Below the pieces are notes generated by a model. The model ran no database searches. It was not told the origin of the DNA and worked only from the letters and a program-made list of their open reading frames with translations. A DNA stretch of 47,169 nt from Terriglobia bacterium. GTDB taxonomy: Bacteria; Acidobacteriota; Terriglobia; Bryobacterales; UBA6623. Positions 19,201 to 27,956 of this stretch are shown here, in pieces. The stretch spans positions 1 through 47,169 of the forward strand of contig VXRL01000022.1 of assembly GCA_009838515.1 (NCBI GenBank), read 5' to 3'. Position numbers and translations under genes: made by a program. Numbering within the stretch: position 1 is the stretch's first letter; the number at the start of each line of letters is the position of its first letter.

Positions 19201-19470
19201 ATGAACACCAAAGACCGCCTCATCAAACTCCTCCTGGACCAGGCGAATCCAGATGTCGAGGTAGATTGGGACAGGGTTACAACTCTGCTCGACCAAGGGA
19301 ATCCCAATGCCGAGGTAGATTTCGAGGAAGTCATGGACGCAATGGGGCTTTCTTCACTACAGGGCCTTGAGTTCCTGAAGAGCGTCAACGCCGAGTTCGG
19401 CAAGGAACTGACGGTCGATGACGTCACGAATGCCGCGGGCACGGGGGGGCTCATAGCCCTGCTCGACTAG
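19201..19470 (+). CDS. Discrete acyl-carrier-protein-like protein
   Basis: 89 residues, acidic and helical. The second half fits the ACP fold: the loop MGLSSLQGLEFL at 48-59 corresponds to the phosphopantetheine site (G-x-D-S-L), followed by FGKELTVDD and a last helix. The Asp before the attachment Ser is replaced by Ser51, leaving Ser52 as the presumed attachment residue. Helix 1 is tandemly duplicated: LDQANPDVEVDWDRV at 12-26 and LDQGNPNAEVDFEEV at 30-44, an 18-residue period also visible in the DNA at about 71 percent identity. One copy would suffice for a normal ACP. Stand-alone ACPs carry acyl intermediates for fatty-acid or polyketide enzymes in the cytosol. It is followed 168 bases later by an alpha/beta hydrolase on the same strand, and the nearby PKS lacks a terminal ACP. 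A degenerate, non-loaded carrier fold is the alternative. Confidence 0.75.
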   Translation: MNTKDRLIKLLLDQANPDVEVDWDRVTTLLDQGNPNAEVDFEEVMDAMGLSSLQGLEFLKSVNAEFGKELTVDDVTNAAGTGGLIALLD

Positions 19471-19542
19471 CCCCAGCGAGTCTTGCTTTGCCCGCACGGG
19501 ATGTTGGGTTGCGGTGTGCTTCGTTCCGTGTGATCGATGTTG

Positions 19543-19574
19543 GCGCCGGTCCCGGTGGTTAACGGGACCGGCGC
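19543..19574 (+). terminator. Strong 12-bp hairpin between ACP and hydrolase genes
   Basis: A perfect 12-base stem (GCGCCGGTCCCG with its complement) encloses an 8-base loop. No T-run follows, so it is not a canonical intrinsic terminator; it could attenuate or stabilise the ACP transcript and keep ACP in excess over the hydrolase. Confidence 0.5.
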
Positions 19575-19638
19575 AGACCGCGCAATTCTGGAAGCGGCGC
19601 AGCCGTTAGGACTCTTCGCTCTCCTACAGTGATCAAGC

Positions 19639-20565
19639 GTGAAGCAATTGACGAAGGAGTCGCTCCCTACGCCCTTTGAGGTGCCCGAGCCTGATCGAGT
19701 TGAGGAGGTCCGGCTCCCGGACGGGAATGTCGTCCTGCTCAGGCGCCATGGAAACCGCGAAGGGCTGCGGCTCTTGGTTAGCCACGGAAACGGGTTTGCT
19801 GTCGATATGTACTACCCCCTGTGGGGGCGGTTTCTCGACACGTTCGAGGTCATCGTATTCGACGTCCGAAACCATGGCTGGAACCCGGTAGGAGATGTTG
19901 CGGGGCACAATATCCCCCAACTGATCAAAGACTTCGAGATCATACCTCGTGAGGTGGAGCTGCGGTTCGGAACGAAGCCGACGTTCGGAGTGTACCACTC
20001 CCTTTCGGCGCTGGCCGCCTGTCTCTCGCCGACCCGGGGCGAGGAGTACGCAGGCCTCTTTCTGCTCGATCCGCCAATTTGCAGACCCGGGATCACTTAC
20101 GAGCAATTCGAAGTCGCCGTCAATGTGATGGTCCGTCGCACGCGCCGGCGCCAGGTTCGCTTCGACAGCCTCCAGCAGTGCACGGAACTGTTCCGCTCGT
20201 CACCTGCATACCGCCGCACGGTAGACGGCGCGTGTAACCTCATTGCCCGTAGCACCCTGCGTTGGGATTCGGAGGCCCGCAGCTTTGTGCTTCGGTGCCC
20301 ACGCGGGCATGAGGCGCTTATCTTGACCTACTTCTCAGTCTACACAGTTCTCGTCAACTTCGAAGATATGCGTTGCCCGGTAAAGGCCCTCGGGGCCGAT
20401 CCCACACTCCACCATGCCTTCCTGCCCAGCTTTCGCTTGGATGAAATGATGGCCTGTTCTTACGACTTCCTCCCTGACACTACGCATATGCTATTTCTTG
20501 AGAAGCCGGACCTGTGCGCGGCCTCGCTTGAGGAGTTTTTCGAGGAGAGCGGATTGGTCCGATAG
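19639..20565 (+). CDS. Alpha/beta hydrolase, possible acyl-releasing enzyme (paralogue 1)
   Basis: 308 residues with an alpha/beta-hydrolase core: oxyanion-hole HGNG at 49-52, DVRNHGWNP near 75-83, nucleophile Ser121 in GVYHSLSAL, strand LFLLDPP at 141-147, and a late His in DTTHMLFLEKP near 287. The nucleophile elbow is unusual: the two glycines of the normal GxSxG motif are replaced by Tyr119 and Ser123. The gene at 30885-31967 shares this same odd elbow (GVFHSVSCL) and long co-linear blocks, so the two are paralogues of one subfamily. Hydrolases next to an ACP commonly act as thioesterases or editing enzymes; here that is inference from context. The start is GTG at 19639 with no obvious ribosome site; the next in-frame candidates lie inside the conserved start. 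Confidence 0.85.
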   Translation: MKQLTKESLPTPFEVPEPDRVEEVRLPDGNVVLLRRHGNREGLRLLVSHGNGFAVDMYYPLWGRFLDTFEVIVFDVRNHGWNPVGDVAGHNIPQLIKDFEIIPREVELRFGTKPTFGVYHSLSALAACLSPTRGEEYAGLFLLDPPICRPGITYEQFEVAVNVMVRRTRRRQVRFDSLQQCTELFRSSPAYRRTVDGACNLIARSTLRWDSEARSFVLRCPRGHEALILTYFSVYTVLVNFEDMRCPVKALGADPTLHHAFLPSFRLDEMMACSYDFLPDTTHMLFLEKPDLCAASLEEFFEESGLVR

Positions 20566-20586
20566 GCGCCGAGGCTCTCTCTGACT

Positions 20587-20614
20587 TCCCGCCGTCGGCG
20601 GGCCAACGGCGGGA
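20587..20614 (+). terminator. Inverted repeat after the hydrolase gene
   Basis: A 9-base perfect stem (TCCCGCCGT with its complement) and 10-base loop lies 22 bases after the hydrolase stop. A GC-rich stem in this position suggests transcription termination, although no T-tract follows. Confidence 0.5.
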
Positions 20615-21322
20615 GATAGGGGAATGAACCCTAACCTGACTTCGTCATCTTGAGATTTGGCACTCGATGCACTCCCCGTCGGCAGTCACCAGGGTCGTCG
20701 TCAGCCACAGATCCGCCTCAAGCAGTTACCGAAGAGGATTCTCTTCGTCCCCTCCCATGAGGTGGTCGGCGACTCTACGTCGGCTGGACGCGGATCGTCT
20801 TCCGGGCAATTCGCTCTCTTGCATCCGAACCGAGCTTGGAACGGTAGCATCCCAGTCCGAATTGAGGCCGCCCCCCGGCCGGACTCAAGACATCAGCGCA
20901 TTCAGCAACGAGCCTCCGGCCGACGCGTCAACCATGATCCGCGAGCGTGTGAGCGTCGCGCGTCGGCCAGAGTAGCCGGCCAGATTCCCACGGGAAACGG
21001 ATCACACATCCCTCACGCCGCGGCCTGCAGTGCGGGGCTTCCGCCCCCAACTTCAGCCGCTTGTTCTCCCGACACGGGCGGTCCAAACATCCGGTCTCTA
21101 CGGACAAGTGCGCAGTCCAAGGAGACCTCCGCTCGATTCCAAACGCTGAGACATCGGACTGAGCGTTTGAGTCGATTCCGCGCGCACGCAAGCGGTGCAA
21201 CCACCCACACGCCTGCTTATTCCGCCTTTGACTACAGGGAAACTACCTGCAGGTCGCGCTAGAGTGCGGCCCCAGCGCAAGGGAGCACGGCCAGCCAGAG
21301 TCTCGAATCAGTAGGCAATTCA
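20615..21322. other. Intergenic region, nothing convincing
   Basis: About 700 bases without a supported gene. A minus-strand 25-codon piece near 20655-20730 (LWLTTTLVTADGE) reads protein-like and ends in a stop but is blocked upstream by another stop, so at best it is a relic. The right end leads into the operator of the ATPase pair. Confidence 0.45.
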
Positions 21323-21364
21323 GTCAACATAATTGTTGACAACGTTTTTGTTGACCGTTATCGC
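21323..21364 (+). promoter_or_regulatory. Promoter with palindromic operator for the ATPase pair
   Basis: An exact inverted repeat GTCAACA-TAAT-TGTTGAC occupies 21323-21340, and a third GTTGAC copy follows at 21350-21355. The right arm overlaps a sigma70-like -35 box TTGACA at 21336-21341; 17 bases later is TATCGC (21359-21364), a weak -10. A dimeric repressor bound here would cover the -35 box. The downstream products contain a winged-helix segment, so autoregulation is possible. The site is locally AT-rich against a GC-rich background. Confidence 0.6.
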
Positions 21365-21386
21365 TAGGGAAGGGAACGGATGGGTA

Positions 21387-22630
21387 ATGAAATCATCCAC
21401 TGGCCGCTGGGTTACCGGCGATGACTTCTTCGGTCGAGACCGCGAATTGCGCGTCTTGGAGGCGCGGGTTCGTGACCGCAATCACGTGCTGCTGACGGGA
21501 CAGCGACGTATGGGCAAGACCAGCATCGCGCGGGAACTCGGTCGACGGCTCGAGTGCAAGGACTGGGTCTTTCTCTTTACTGATATCGAAGGGGCGACGT
21601 GCGCAGAAGATGTGGTCGCGAGCATCGCCCGGGCGGTACACCCGGTTCGGCCGATCTCGTCAAGGGTCGCGACTGGAATGCGCCGCTGGGTCGTCGAAAA
21701 CGTCGACGAGGTCAGCGCGCTCGACTTCGGATTGAAGATCCGCGCTGGGCTCGATTCGGGAAGCTGGCGGAGCTTCGGGGAGAAACTACTGGGCGAATGC
21801 GCAGTGCAAGAAAGACCAGTTCTGCTGGTTCTTGACGAGCTGCCGATCTTCCTCAAGCGAATGCTGCGCGATCCGGAAGGCGCGCGTCGGATCGATGAGT
21901 TTCTCAGCTGGCTGCGCGGAGCGCTGCAAGCTGTCGGTGACGGGTCTCTGAGCCTGATCGTCTCGGGCAGCATCGGCCTTCGGCCTTTCGTTCATCGGCT
22001 GGGAATACCCGACCGAATCAACTACCTCGATTCCGTGCGCATCGGTCCGTGGGATCGAGAAACCAGCGTCGGGTGCTTCCTGCGACTAGCCCGGAGCCAC
22101 GACTTGCGCGTGGAGGATGGCGTGGCCGAAGCGGTCTACAATGCCCTCGGCATCGGCATCCCCATCATGTGCAGTCCTGCTTCGCGCGCCTAAGGGACTT
22201 CGCCATCATGCACGGGCGCGGCCCGGTGACCCTCGGGGATGTGGGCGAGGTTTACAGAAATGAACTGCTAGGGCCCAAGGGCCAGAGCGACCTCGTGCAC
22301 TACGAGACGCGCCTCCGGGACGGATTGGAGGATGAGAATTACTCCATTGCGATGGAGATTCTTGCCGAGGCAGCAACGCAGGGCGTGTTCGCTCCGACCG
22401 CCAGAAGCCGCCTCGAACAGCTGTACTCCGCAGTCCTCGACGACGTGCCCGGCCGGATCAGTGACACGTTCGAAGTCCTCATTCATGACGGCTATCTCGA
22501 ACCCAGCGAAGGTGGGTTCCGGTTTCCATCACTCCTGCTTAAGGACTGGTGGTGCGCACGGTTTCGGGACCACCACGCACCGCTTCGAGATCGGTCTGCA
22601 GACGAGAGAGGGGAGGGTTCGCCGCGATGA
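21387..22630 (+). pseudogene. P-loop ATPase of a two-ATPase gene pair, single-base frameshift
   Basis: From the ATG at 21387 (purine-rich AAGGGAACGG upstream) the protein reads FFGRDREL, Walker A GQRRMGKT at 38-45, Walker B LLVLDELP near 147-154 and a sensor-like SLIVSGS. This is an AAA/archaeal-type ATP-binding protein. Near residue 260 the frame runs out at a stop at 22191-22193, but the +1 frame continues with HHVQSCFARLRDFA and then a wHTH-like C-terminal part ending at 22630 (FEVLIHDGYLEPSEGGFRF). The break lies at a run of four C at 22168-22171; one extra C would restore a single about 414-residue protein. The stop overlaps the start of the next gene (ATGA), indicating translational coupling. 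Because only one base is missing at a homopolymer, sequencing error or phase variation should be considered before accepting inactivation. Confidence 0.78.
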
Positions 22631-25140
22631 GCGAGACTGTTACCCGCCCGATTCGCAAATTCAATCCCGGTACGTTCCAGTCCGACGAGGAGGTGATCGA
22701 CCAGTTCGTGGTCAGACAGCACCAACTTGACAGGATGCTCGAGGTCGTGCGGGGGAACATGGACTCGCCATCCTGCCAGCATGTCCTGATTGTCGCGCCT
22801 CGCGGCCGCGGGAAGACCATGCTGCTGGCACGGGTCGCGGCGGAATTGCGCGGCGATCGGGAGCTGTCCGAGCACCTGCTGCCCGTGCGATTCATGGAGG
22901 AGAGCCCGGAGATCTTCGACATGGCCGATTTCTGGCTCGAAACGCTCTTCCATTTGGCTAGGGAGATCGCTGGCAAGGATCCGCAGCTCACCCAAGAACT
23001 GCGGGCAAGTCACACAGCGCTGACTGCTCGCTGGCGAGACGAGGCAATCGAGGAGAGCGCCCGCGCCGTCGTTCTGAGTGCTGCCGACCGGCTGGACAAG
23101 AAGCTCGTGCTCATCGTTGAGAACCTGCAGTCGCTGGTGGAGAACGCCGACAAGGACCTCGGCTGGAAGCTGCGAGCGGTGCTCCAGTCGAAACCCCAGG
23201 TCATGCTGCTCGCCTCTTCCACCAGTCGGTTCGAGGTCCTAGACGACGCCAGCCAACCGTTCTTCGAGCTGTTCCGAACGGTGGATCTTGAGCCATTGAA
23301 CGCCGCGGAGTGCGCGCGGTTGTGGACGGTCGTGAGCGGAGAGCGGATCAGCGGGCGCGAGATTCGGCCGCTACAGATCCTGACCGGCGGAAGCCCCCGC
23401 CTGCTGGTCATCGTTGCTGGCTTCAGCCGACACCGGTCGTTGCGAAAACTGATGGAAGAGCTGGTGGAACTCATCGACGAGCACACGGAGTACTTCCGCA
23501 GTCACCTGGAAGCCCTGGGAAAGACCGAGCGGCGCGTCTATATTGCGGTGATTGACCTCTGGCAGCTGTCGTGGCCCGGGGAAATCGCGGCCCGGGCCCG
23601 CATGGACATCCGAATCGTGTCGACCATGCTCGGGCGGCTTGTAAAGCGAGGCGCGGTGCTAGTCGAAGGGCACGGCAGGAAGCGGCAGTACGCTGCGACA
23701 GAGCGTCTGTACAGCATTTACTACAGGCTCCGACGCGAGCGTGACGAAGCGGCGGTGGTGCGGAACTTGATTCACTTCATGACCGTGTTCTACAGCGACG
23801 CTGAACTCGCGGGCATGTCCAGCGGGCTGATTGCGGAAGCGACGGGGTCGCCGGCGATTCGGGAGGGCATTCAGCGGGCGGCCGACGAGTTGCCCCGCCT
23901 GCGCGACGTGTGTCCCGAGATCACGCGACCGGGCGAGAGCGAGCCTCCGGGTGGGACCTCGCCGAGCGAGTGGGGCCGTGCAGGTCGATTCCTTCGCGAG
24001 ATCACCGAGGCTGTCGAAGCACGTGCGTTCGAGAGGGTCGTTGAGATCGCCGACCAAGCGTTTGCTCCCGGAAGCGCGGACTGGTCTGTCGTGCCGGATC
24101 TGAACAAGGCTCAGGCGCTGTGCGCGAGAGCGTCAGCACATCGTTATCTGGACAACTGCGAAGCAGCGGTCGGCGCCTTCGACGACGTGATAGCTACCTA
24201 TGGAGCCACGCGGCTGCCGGCGCTGCAGAGGATCGTCGCACAGGCGATCCTCGACCGGGGGAACTCGCGATTCTTGCTTGGCGACCAAGACGCGTCTCGG
24301 GCGGCTCACGAGGAGGTCATCGAGCGATACAGCAGCAGCGAGGCAGCAGAACTCCAGCCCGTGGTGGCCGAGGCGCTATTCGGGGCCGGAGTCGAGCTCG
24401 CGGCGAAGGGCGATAGCGAGAAAGCGATCGCAGCGTTGGATGAGGTGGTCGAGCGCTACCTTGACAGCGAAGACCCCGAGATACAGCAAACGGTTGCGTT
24501 TGCCCTGCTCACGCGGGGCGGGCAGCGCGGAGAGCGAGGCGATTTCGAAGCGGAGATCGCCGACTGCGACATGTTGATCGACCGGTTTGGCGGCCTCCAA
24601 GCGGCCAAGTTTCCGACACTCGTCATCATGGCGATGGAGCACAAGAGCATCAGGCTCGCCGCGATCGGCCGCGCCGAGGAAGCACTGATCACTTGCGACG
24701 AGGTGGAAGCGAGAGTCGAAGCCCTCGACGAGGTGTTGCGCTTGGTTCTCGGTTGGAGAACTCGAAGGGTGCAAACCGTATCGCATCTCATGCAAGGCAA
24801 CCTTGCGGCTGCCGTTGACACGTTTCGGTCCGCCTACGCGGCATATCGACGCGGCAACCTGCCGGCGATGCCTTGGATTCTGGAGATCGCGGTTGACTTG
24901 GGCGGCGCCGGTCTCCCGGCACCCGCAATTCTTGAAATCATGGCAGGCGACAAGGCGAAGTCGGACGAGTTTGCACCACTGGTTGTGGCCTTGCGGCAAC
25001 TGGGGGGTGAGGAGGTTCGCGCTTCGACAGAAGTCCTCGAAGTCGCTGCCGATGTTCGCCAGCGCATCGAATCGAGATTTGCGAGCAATCCGCCCGCGGA
25101 TTCCCAACTTCCTTCGACGGCCGGTATAAGTCCTCAGTAG
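22627..25140 (+). CDS. STAND-like ATPase with winged helix and TPR-like repeats
   Basis: 837 residues from the ATG at 22627, which overlaps the stop of the preceding ATPase. Residues 20-60 carry FVVRQHQLDRMLEVVRGN and a P-loop APRGRGKT at 57-64 in which the first Gly is Ala. The Walker B-like strand is LVLIVENLQSL near 158-168 with Glu-Asn instead of Asp-Glu. The ATPase core is followed by a winged helix (EIAARARMDIRIVSTMLGRLVKRGAV begins near 325) and, from about 480 to 790, helical tetratricopeptide-like repeats (for example ASAHRYLDNCEAAVGAFDDV and EKAIAALDEVVERYL). The order P-loop NTPase, wHTH, superstructure-forming repeats is that of STAND-type signal ATPases. I recognise the combination as a recurring bacterial gene pair of unknown function. 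Restriction enzymes lie within 5-17 kb, so a defence or stress-sensing role is possible. Confidence 0.85.
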   Translation: MSETVTRPIRKFNPGTFQSDEEVIDQFVVRQHQLDRMLEVVRGNMDSPSCQHVLIVAPRGRGKTMLLARVAAELRGDRELSEHLLPVRFMEESPEIFDMADFWLETLFHLAREIAGKDPQLTQELRASHTALTARWRDEAIEESARAVVLSAADRLDKKLVLIVENLQSLVENADKDLGWKLRAVLQSKPQVMLLASSTSRFEVLDDASQPFFELFRTVDLEPLNAAECARLWTVVSGERISGREIRPLQILTGGSPRLLVIVAGFSRHRSLRKLMEELVELIDEHTEYFRSHLEALGKTERRVYIAVIDLWQLSWPGEIAARARMDIRIVSTMLGRLVKRGAVLVEGHGRKRQYAATERLYSIYYRLRRERDEAAVVRNLIHFMTVFYSDAELAGMSSGLIAEATGSPAIREGIQRAADELPRLRDVCPEITRPGESEPPGGTSPSEWGRAGRFLREITEAVEARAFERVVEIADQAFAPGSADWSVVPDLNKAQALCARASAHRYLDNCEAAVGAFDDVIATYGATRLPALQRIVAQAILDRGNSRFLLGDQDASRAAHEEVIERYSSSEAAELQPVVAEALFGAGVELAAKGDSEKAIAALDEVVERYLDSEDPEIQQTVAFALLTRGGQRGERGDFEAEIADCDMLIDRFGGLQAAKFPTLVIMAMEHKSIRLAAIGRAEEALITCDEVEARVEALDEVLRLVLGWRTRRVQTVSHLMQGNLAAAVDTFRSAYAAYRRGNLPAMPWILEIAVDLGGAGLPAPAILEIMAGDKAKSDEFAPLVVALRQLGGEEVRASTEVLEVAADVRQRIESRFASNPPADSQLPSTAGISPQ

Positions 25141-25852
25141 GTCTTCTTCGGCAAGGACGGAATCTGGGACCAGAAGCGAGCGTCGAGCCGCCGCGAGCCG
25201 CCCGCCATCCTCTTCGTCACGGCACTCACTCGTACGCGGTCCCGAACACCCCGGCCCGTCTGTACGTCAATCCGTCGGTCCATCGGGCGAACCTGCCGCC
25301 GGCCCTTCTGCGCCTGCCCCACACCCTCGGCCCGAACGGCTCCGAATACCACGAGGGCGAATCCATCGCCAGCATACTCGGGCTGGAATGAATGGCAAGG
25401 AGGCACGTTAAGGCCCCAGCCCCTCGTGGGAAATGCAGCTTCCATTGCGGATCGCGACGCCTCCTGCCCACCAGACGTCGCCGCTCCGTTCGATCTCCAA
25501 GGGTCGGGAGCCGGGGACTGGGATAACCTGCTTCTGAGATTCGAACGGCACGACTGCGACCTGTGCCCGCAAACCGGGAAAGCACGGGAATTGCGTCGCC
25601 TGGTCCGTCGCGTGCCCGGCACCGAATGCGAACCTCGATTGTCTCAACGGGCTTTCCGGGCTTCGTGCGGTCCCCTAGCGCGAGGGCCCGGGCATGGATG
25701 GACTCTCCGGACGCGTGCTAGCCGGATACCTTGCTTGAGCGGTTGTGGAAAGGATCGCTCCGGCGTCCGGCGCGGCGGCCGTGAGCTAGGCTCGAAGGGC
25801 GCGGGAAATTGCGATCTATAGGTGGGTCTTCGGTCTTGCCCTTCTTCTGGCC
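25141..25852. other. Gene-poor region, possible decayed gene on minus strand
   Basis: Minus-strand pieces in two frames look protein-like (AVVPFESQKQVIPVPGSRP and ERSGDVWWAGGVAIR; then FQPEYAGDGFALVVFGAV), separated by a stop and a frame change. They are in a sensible order for one decayed gene, possibly a secreted propeller-type dehydrogenase, but the match is too weak to name. No other gene is seen. Confidence 0.35.
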
Positions 25853-26044
25853 GTGTTCCTGTTGTGGGCGTTCAGGGCCTCGGATGATGGGTTCATCGGC
25901 TTGGCTCTCGCGTTCGTCGTCGCCTACCCCTTCGCACTTCTGGTCGTGTCCCTAGTAACGGCGTTCGCCATGTGTGCGTTTGACATCGCGCTTTACGCGT
26001 GGCACCTCCTGCTCTGCGTGCTGGGCCTGCGTGAATGGGACTGA
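25853..26044 (+). CDS. Small two-helix membrane protein, start uncertain
   Basis: 63 residues from GTG at 25853, with two hydrophobic segments (VFLLWAF and about 15-45, ALAFVVAYPFALLVVSLV) and a short charged end LREWD. The same frame is open upstream to a stop at 25787-25789 and continues the first hydrophobic helix (FGLALLLAVFLLW), so the true start is probably upstream at a non-ATG codon or was lost by mutation. No family is recognised. Confidence 0.5.
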   Translation: MFLLWAFRASDDGFIGLALAFVVAYPFALLVVSLVTAFAMCAFDIALYAWHLLLCVLGLREWD

Positions 26045-26439
26045 GCAGGAGCCTGGTCTCGGAGCAGGATTGCACACACCATCAAGTCGGTGACGCTGTC
26101 TTCGCCCGGTGCCAGAGCTCTCCGTGTGGCACAGGTTGGTCGGGCTACCGTCCGTGCGGACGGAACTGTTCGTCTGGGTCGTCTGGGACAGATTCGCGAG
26201 TGCCGTTCTCGTGGAGCGGATCGCGACGTTCTTATCACATTCGTCGCCTGCCTCGCACATTGGGCGCTGGTCGTGTAGCTCGGCGTTGCGACGTACTGTA
26301 CAACCGGACTGGTTGTGAATTCATGTTGAACTACACGGACTGCGAGAGCGGGGGCTGATCTACCGCCATCCGTTTGGACTCCTACGCCAGGCCCAAGCAG
26401 GGGCCGCCAAAGGATCTCGAGACTCGGGCTCGGGTCGCC
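26045..26439. other. Intergenic region, nothing recognised
   Basis: Nearly 400 bases between convergent genes with only short, overlapping open frames and no clear terminator, RNA or repeat. Confidence 0.5.
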
Positions 26440-27282
26440 TCAATACAAGTACCGTTGCGGCGCCCGAATCCGAGAGTTCACGAGATCGATGAACCAGATG
26501 TCAACTCCGTGACCAACGGCGATCCCGACCGCCGTGAGGCCGGCTGCGGCCGCCGGGCCGCCGTCCCGGCCGAAGGCCATGCTTCCCGTCCCCGCAATCG
26601 TGGTTATGTTTCGCTGCGCGTCGATCCGTCGCACCCGACGTCCGTCCGCCACGTAGATGTTGCCACTCTTGTCAGCGGCGATGTCCTTCGCGGTCAGCGA
26701 AGCCTCCGTAGCCGGGCCGCCGTCGCCACTGAAGCCGCTTGCGCCCGTCCCGCCCATGCTGACGACCGTACCGTCGGCATCAATCTTCCGGATCCGTTGC
26801 CCCGACGCATCGGCGACATAGACGTTGCCATGCCCGTCGGCCTCGACTGCCAGGGGACCGACAAACACGGCTTCGGCAGCTGGCCCTTCGTCCCCGCCGT
26901 TTGCCGGTGGCGGCGCGAAGTGGACCGAGGTGATGATTCCCTCGGGATCGACCCTGCGCACGGCAGAGTTGTCTTGGTCCGCTATCAAAAAAGCGCCGAC
27001 CGCCTCGGCCGAACGCGCGCAGTCCGCAGCCTTCAGGGCGCGCACCTCGTCGGGCGACAGCTCTGCCAGCGAAGCCAGCAGGTGGACCATGCGCGTGATC
27101 TCGCTGCCGGTTTTTCGGCACAGCTCGAGATCCGGCGCCGTGGGCTCCTGCTGCAGCGTGAGCGACTCGATCTTCGCCCCGGCGACCGCGACCGGCCGCA
27201 GCAGACCGATCTCCACAGGGAACTTAACCTTTCCTGCGATCACGTCGCCGGCCCCGTCGCGAGACAGGTCCTCGTACTTCAT
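26440..27282 (-). CDS. Fusion of phage tail assembly chaperone-like domain and NHL-repeat propeller
   Basis: 280 residues in one uninterrupted frame from an ATG at 27282. Residues 16-99 resemble Mu-type tail assembly chaperones: a beta part (KVKFPVEIGLLRPV, ESLTLQQEPTAPDL) then helices ending ELSPDEVRALKAADCAR and VGAFL. From residue 99 the sequence changes without linker into NHL repeats: LIADQDNSAVRRVDPEG, NVYVADASGQRIRKID, NIYVADGRRVRRID, with GFSGDGGPATEA spacers typical of extracytoplasmic six-bladed NHL proteins. Only about four blades are present, fewer than a closed six-blade ring. There is no signal peptide, although NHL proteins of this kind are usually exported. The switch at the shared FL could reflect a deletion that joined two genes. 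No other phage gene is nearby. Confidence 0.72.
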   Translation of the reverse strand: MKYEDLSRDGAGDVIAGKVKFPVEIGLLRPVAVAGAKIESLTLQQEPTAPDLELCRKTGSEITRMVHLLASLAELSPDEVRALKAADCARSAEAVGAFLIADQDNSAVRRVDPEGIITSVHFAPPPANGGDEGPAAEAVFVGPLAVEADGHGNVYVADASGQRIRKIDADGTVVSMGGTGASGFSGDGGPATEASLTAKDIAADKSGNIYVADGRRVRRIDAQRNITTIAGTGSMAFGRDGGPAAAAGLTAVGIAVGHGVDIWFIDLVNSRIRAPQRYLY

Positions 27283-27956
27283 GGCTTGCGAGTTCCTTCC
27301 ATCCCCTATTCGACTGCCTGCCTACTCACACCCGGCACGGAAGATCCGCCCCTGCCAACGCGTTCCGGGCTCGCTCCGCTAGCCTCGTCAAGCGGCTTCG
27401 TCGGGACAAGGCGCGGGCGCTTAACCTGATGCCACAGAACCGCCCGCCGTATCTGAAGCACCTTGTGTGTCACGCCACCGTCGCCGCGCGGGACTTGGCC
27501 TTGGACATCCATCGGAGCGCTGAGGTTACCGAGTTGCGCAACTTGGCCGGGTACCGGCTCTGGAACGGTTCTAGACTGTCCGACATGGCCACTACGCCAG
27601 CACGTCGGGATGGAGGTGCATCTTGAGCATTGCTAGGCCGAGGTACGCACGAAAGGCTGCCTGACTGCTGGCCAACTTGAACTCCTGTTGGGCCTCCGCG
27701 CTCCGAGTGCGTGCAGCCTAGGCCGACTTGGCCAGCTTCTACGCGAGCGCATCAACACGGGCAGGAGGCTAACGGCTATGCAAGTGCTACCGCCCGGCGA
27801 CGACCGTGGCAGGCTAGGCGTTGCCCGTGCGTCACCGGCCCGCCGCCGATACGCGACTGTTTAGAAGGGACGCATCATGAGAGCATTGACTCTACCCTCG
27901 AACAGCGAGTTTCTTCAAGGGCGCACTAAGTCCAATCGCCCCGTAAGCTGAGAGAG
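27283..27956. other. Intergenic region, nothing convincing
   Basis: About 670 bases between divergent genes. Several 60-70 codon frames exist on both strands but look random. A 24-codon frame at about 27877 (+) starting MRALTLP has a plausible upstream GAAGGGA but no family. Confidence 0.45.
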
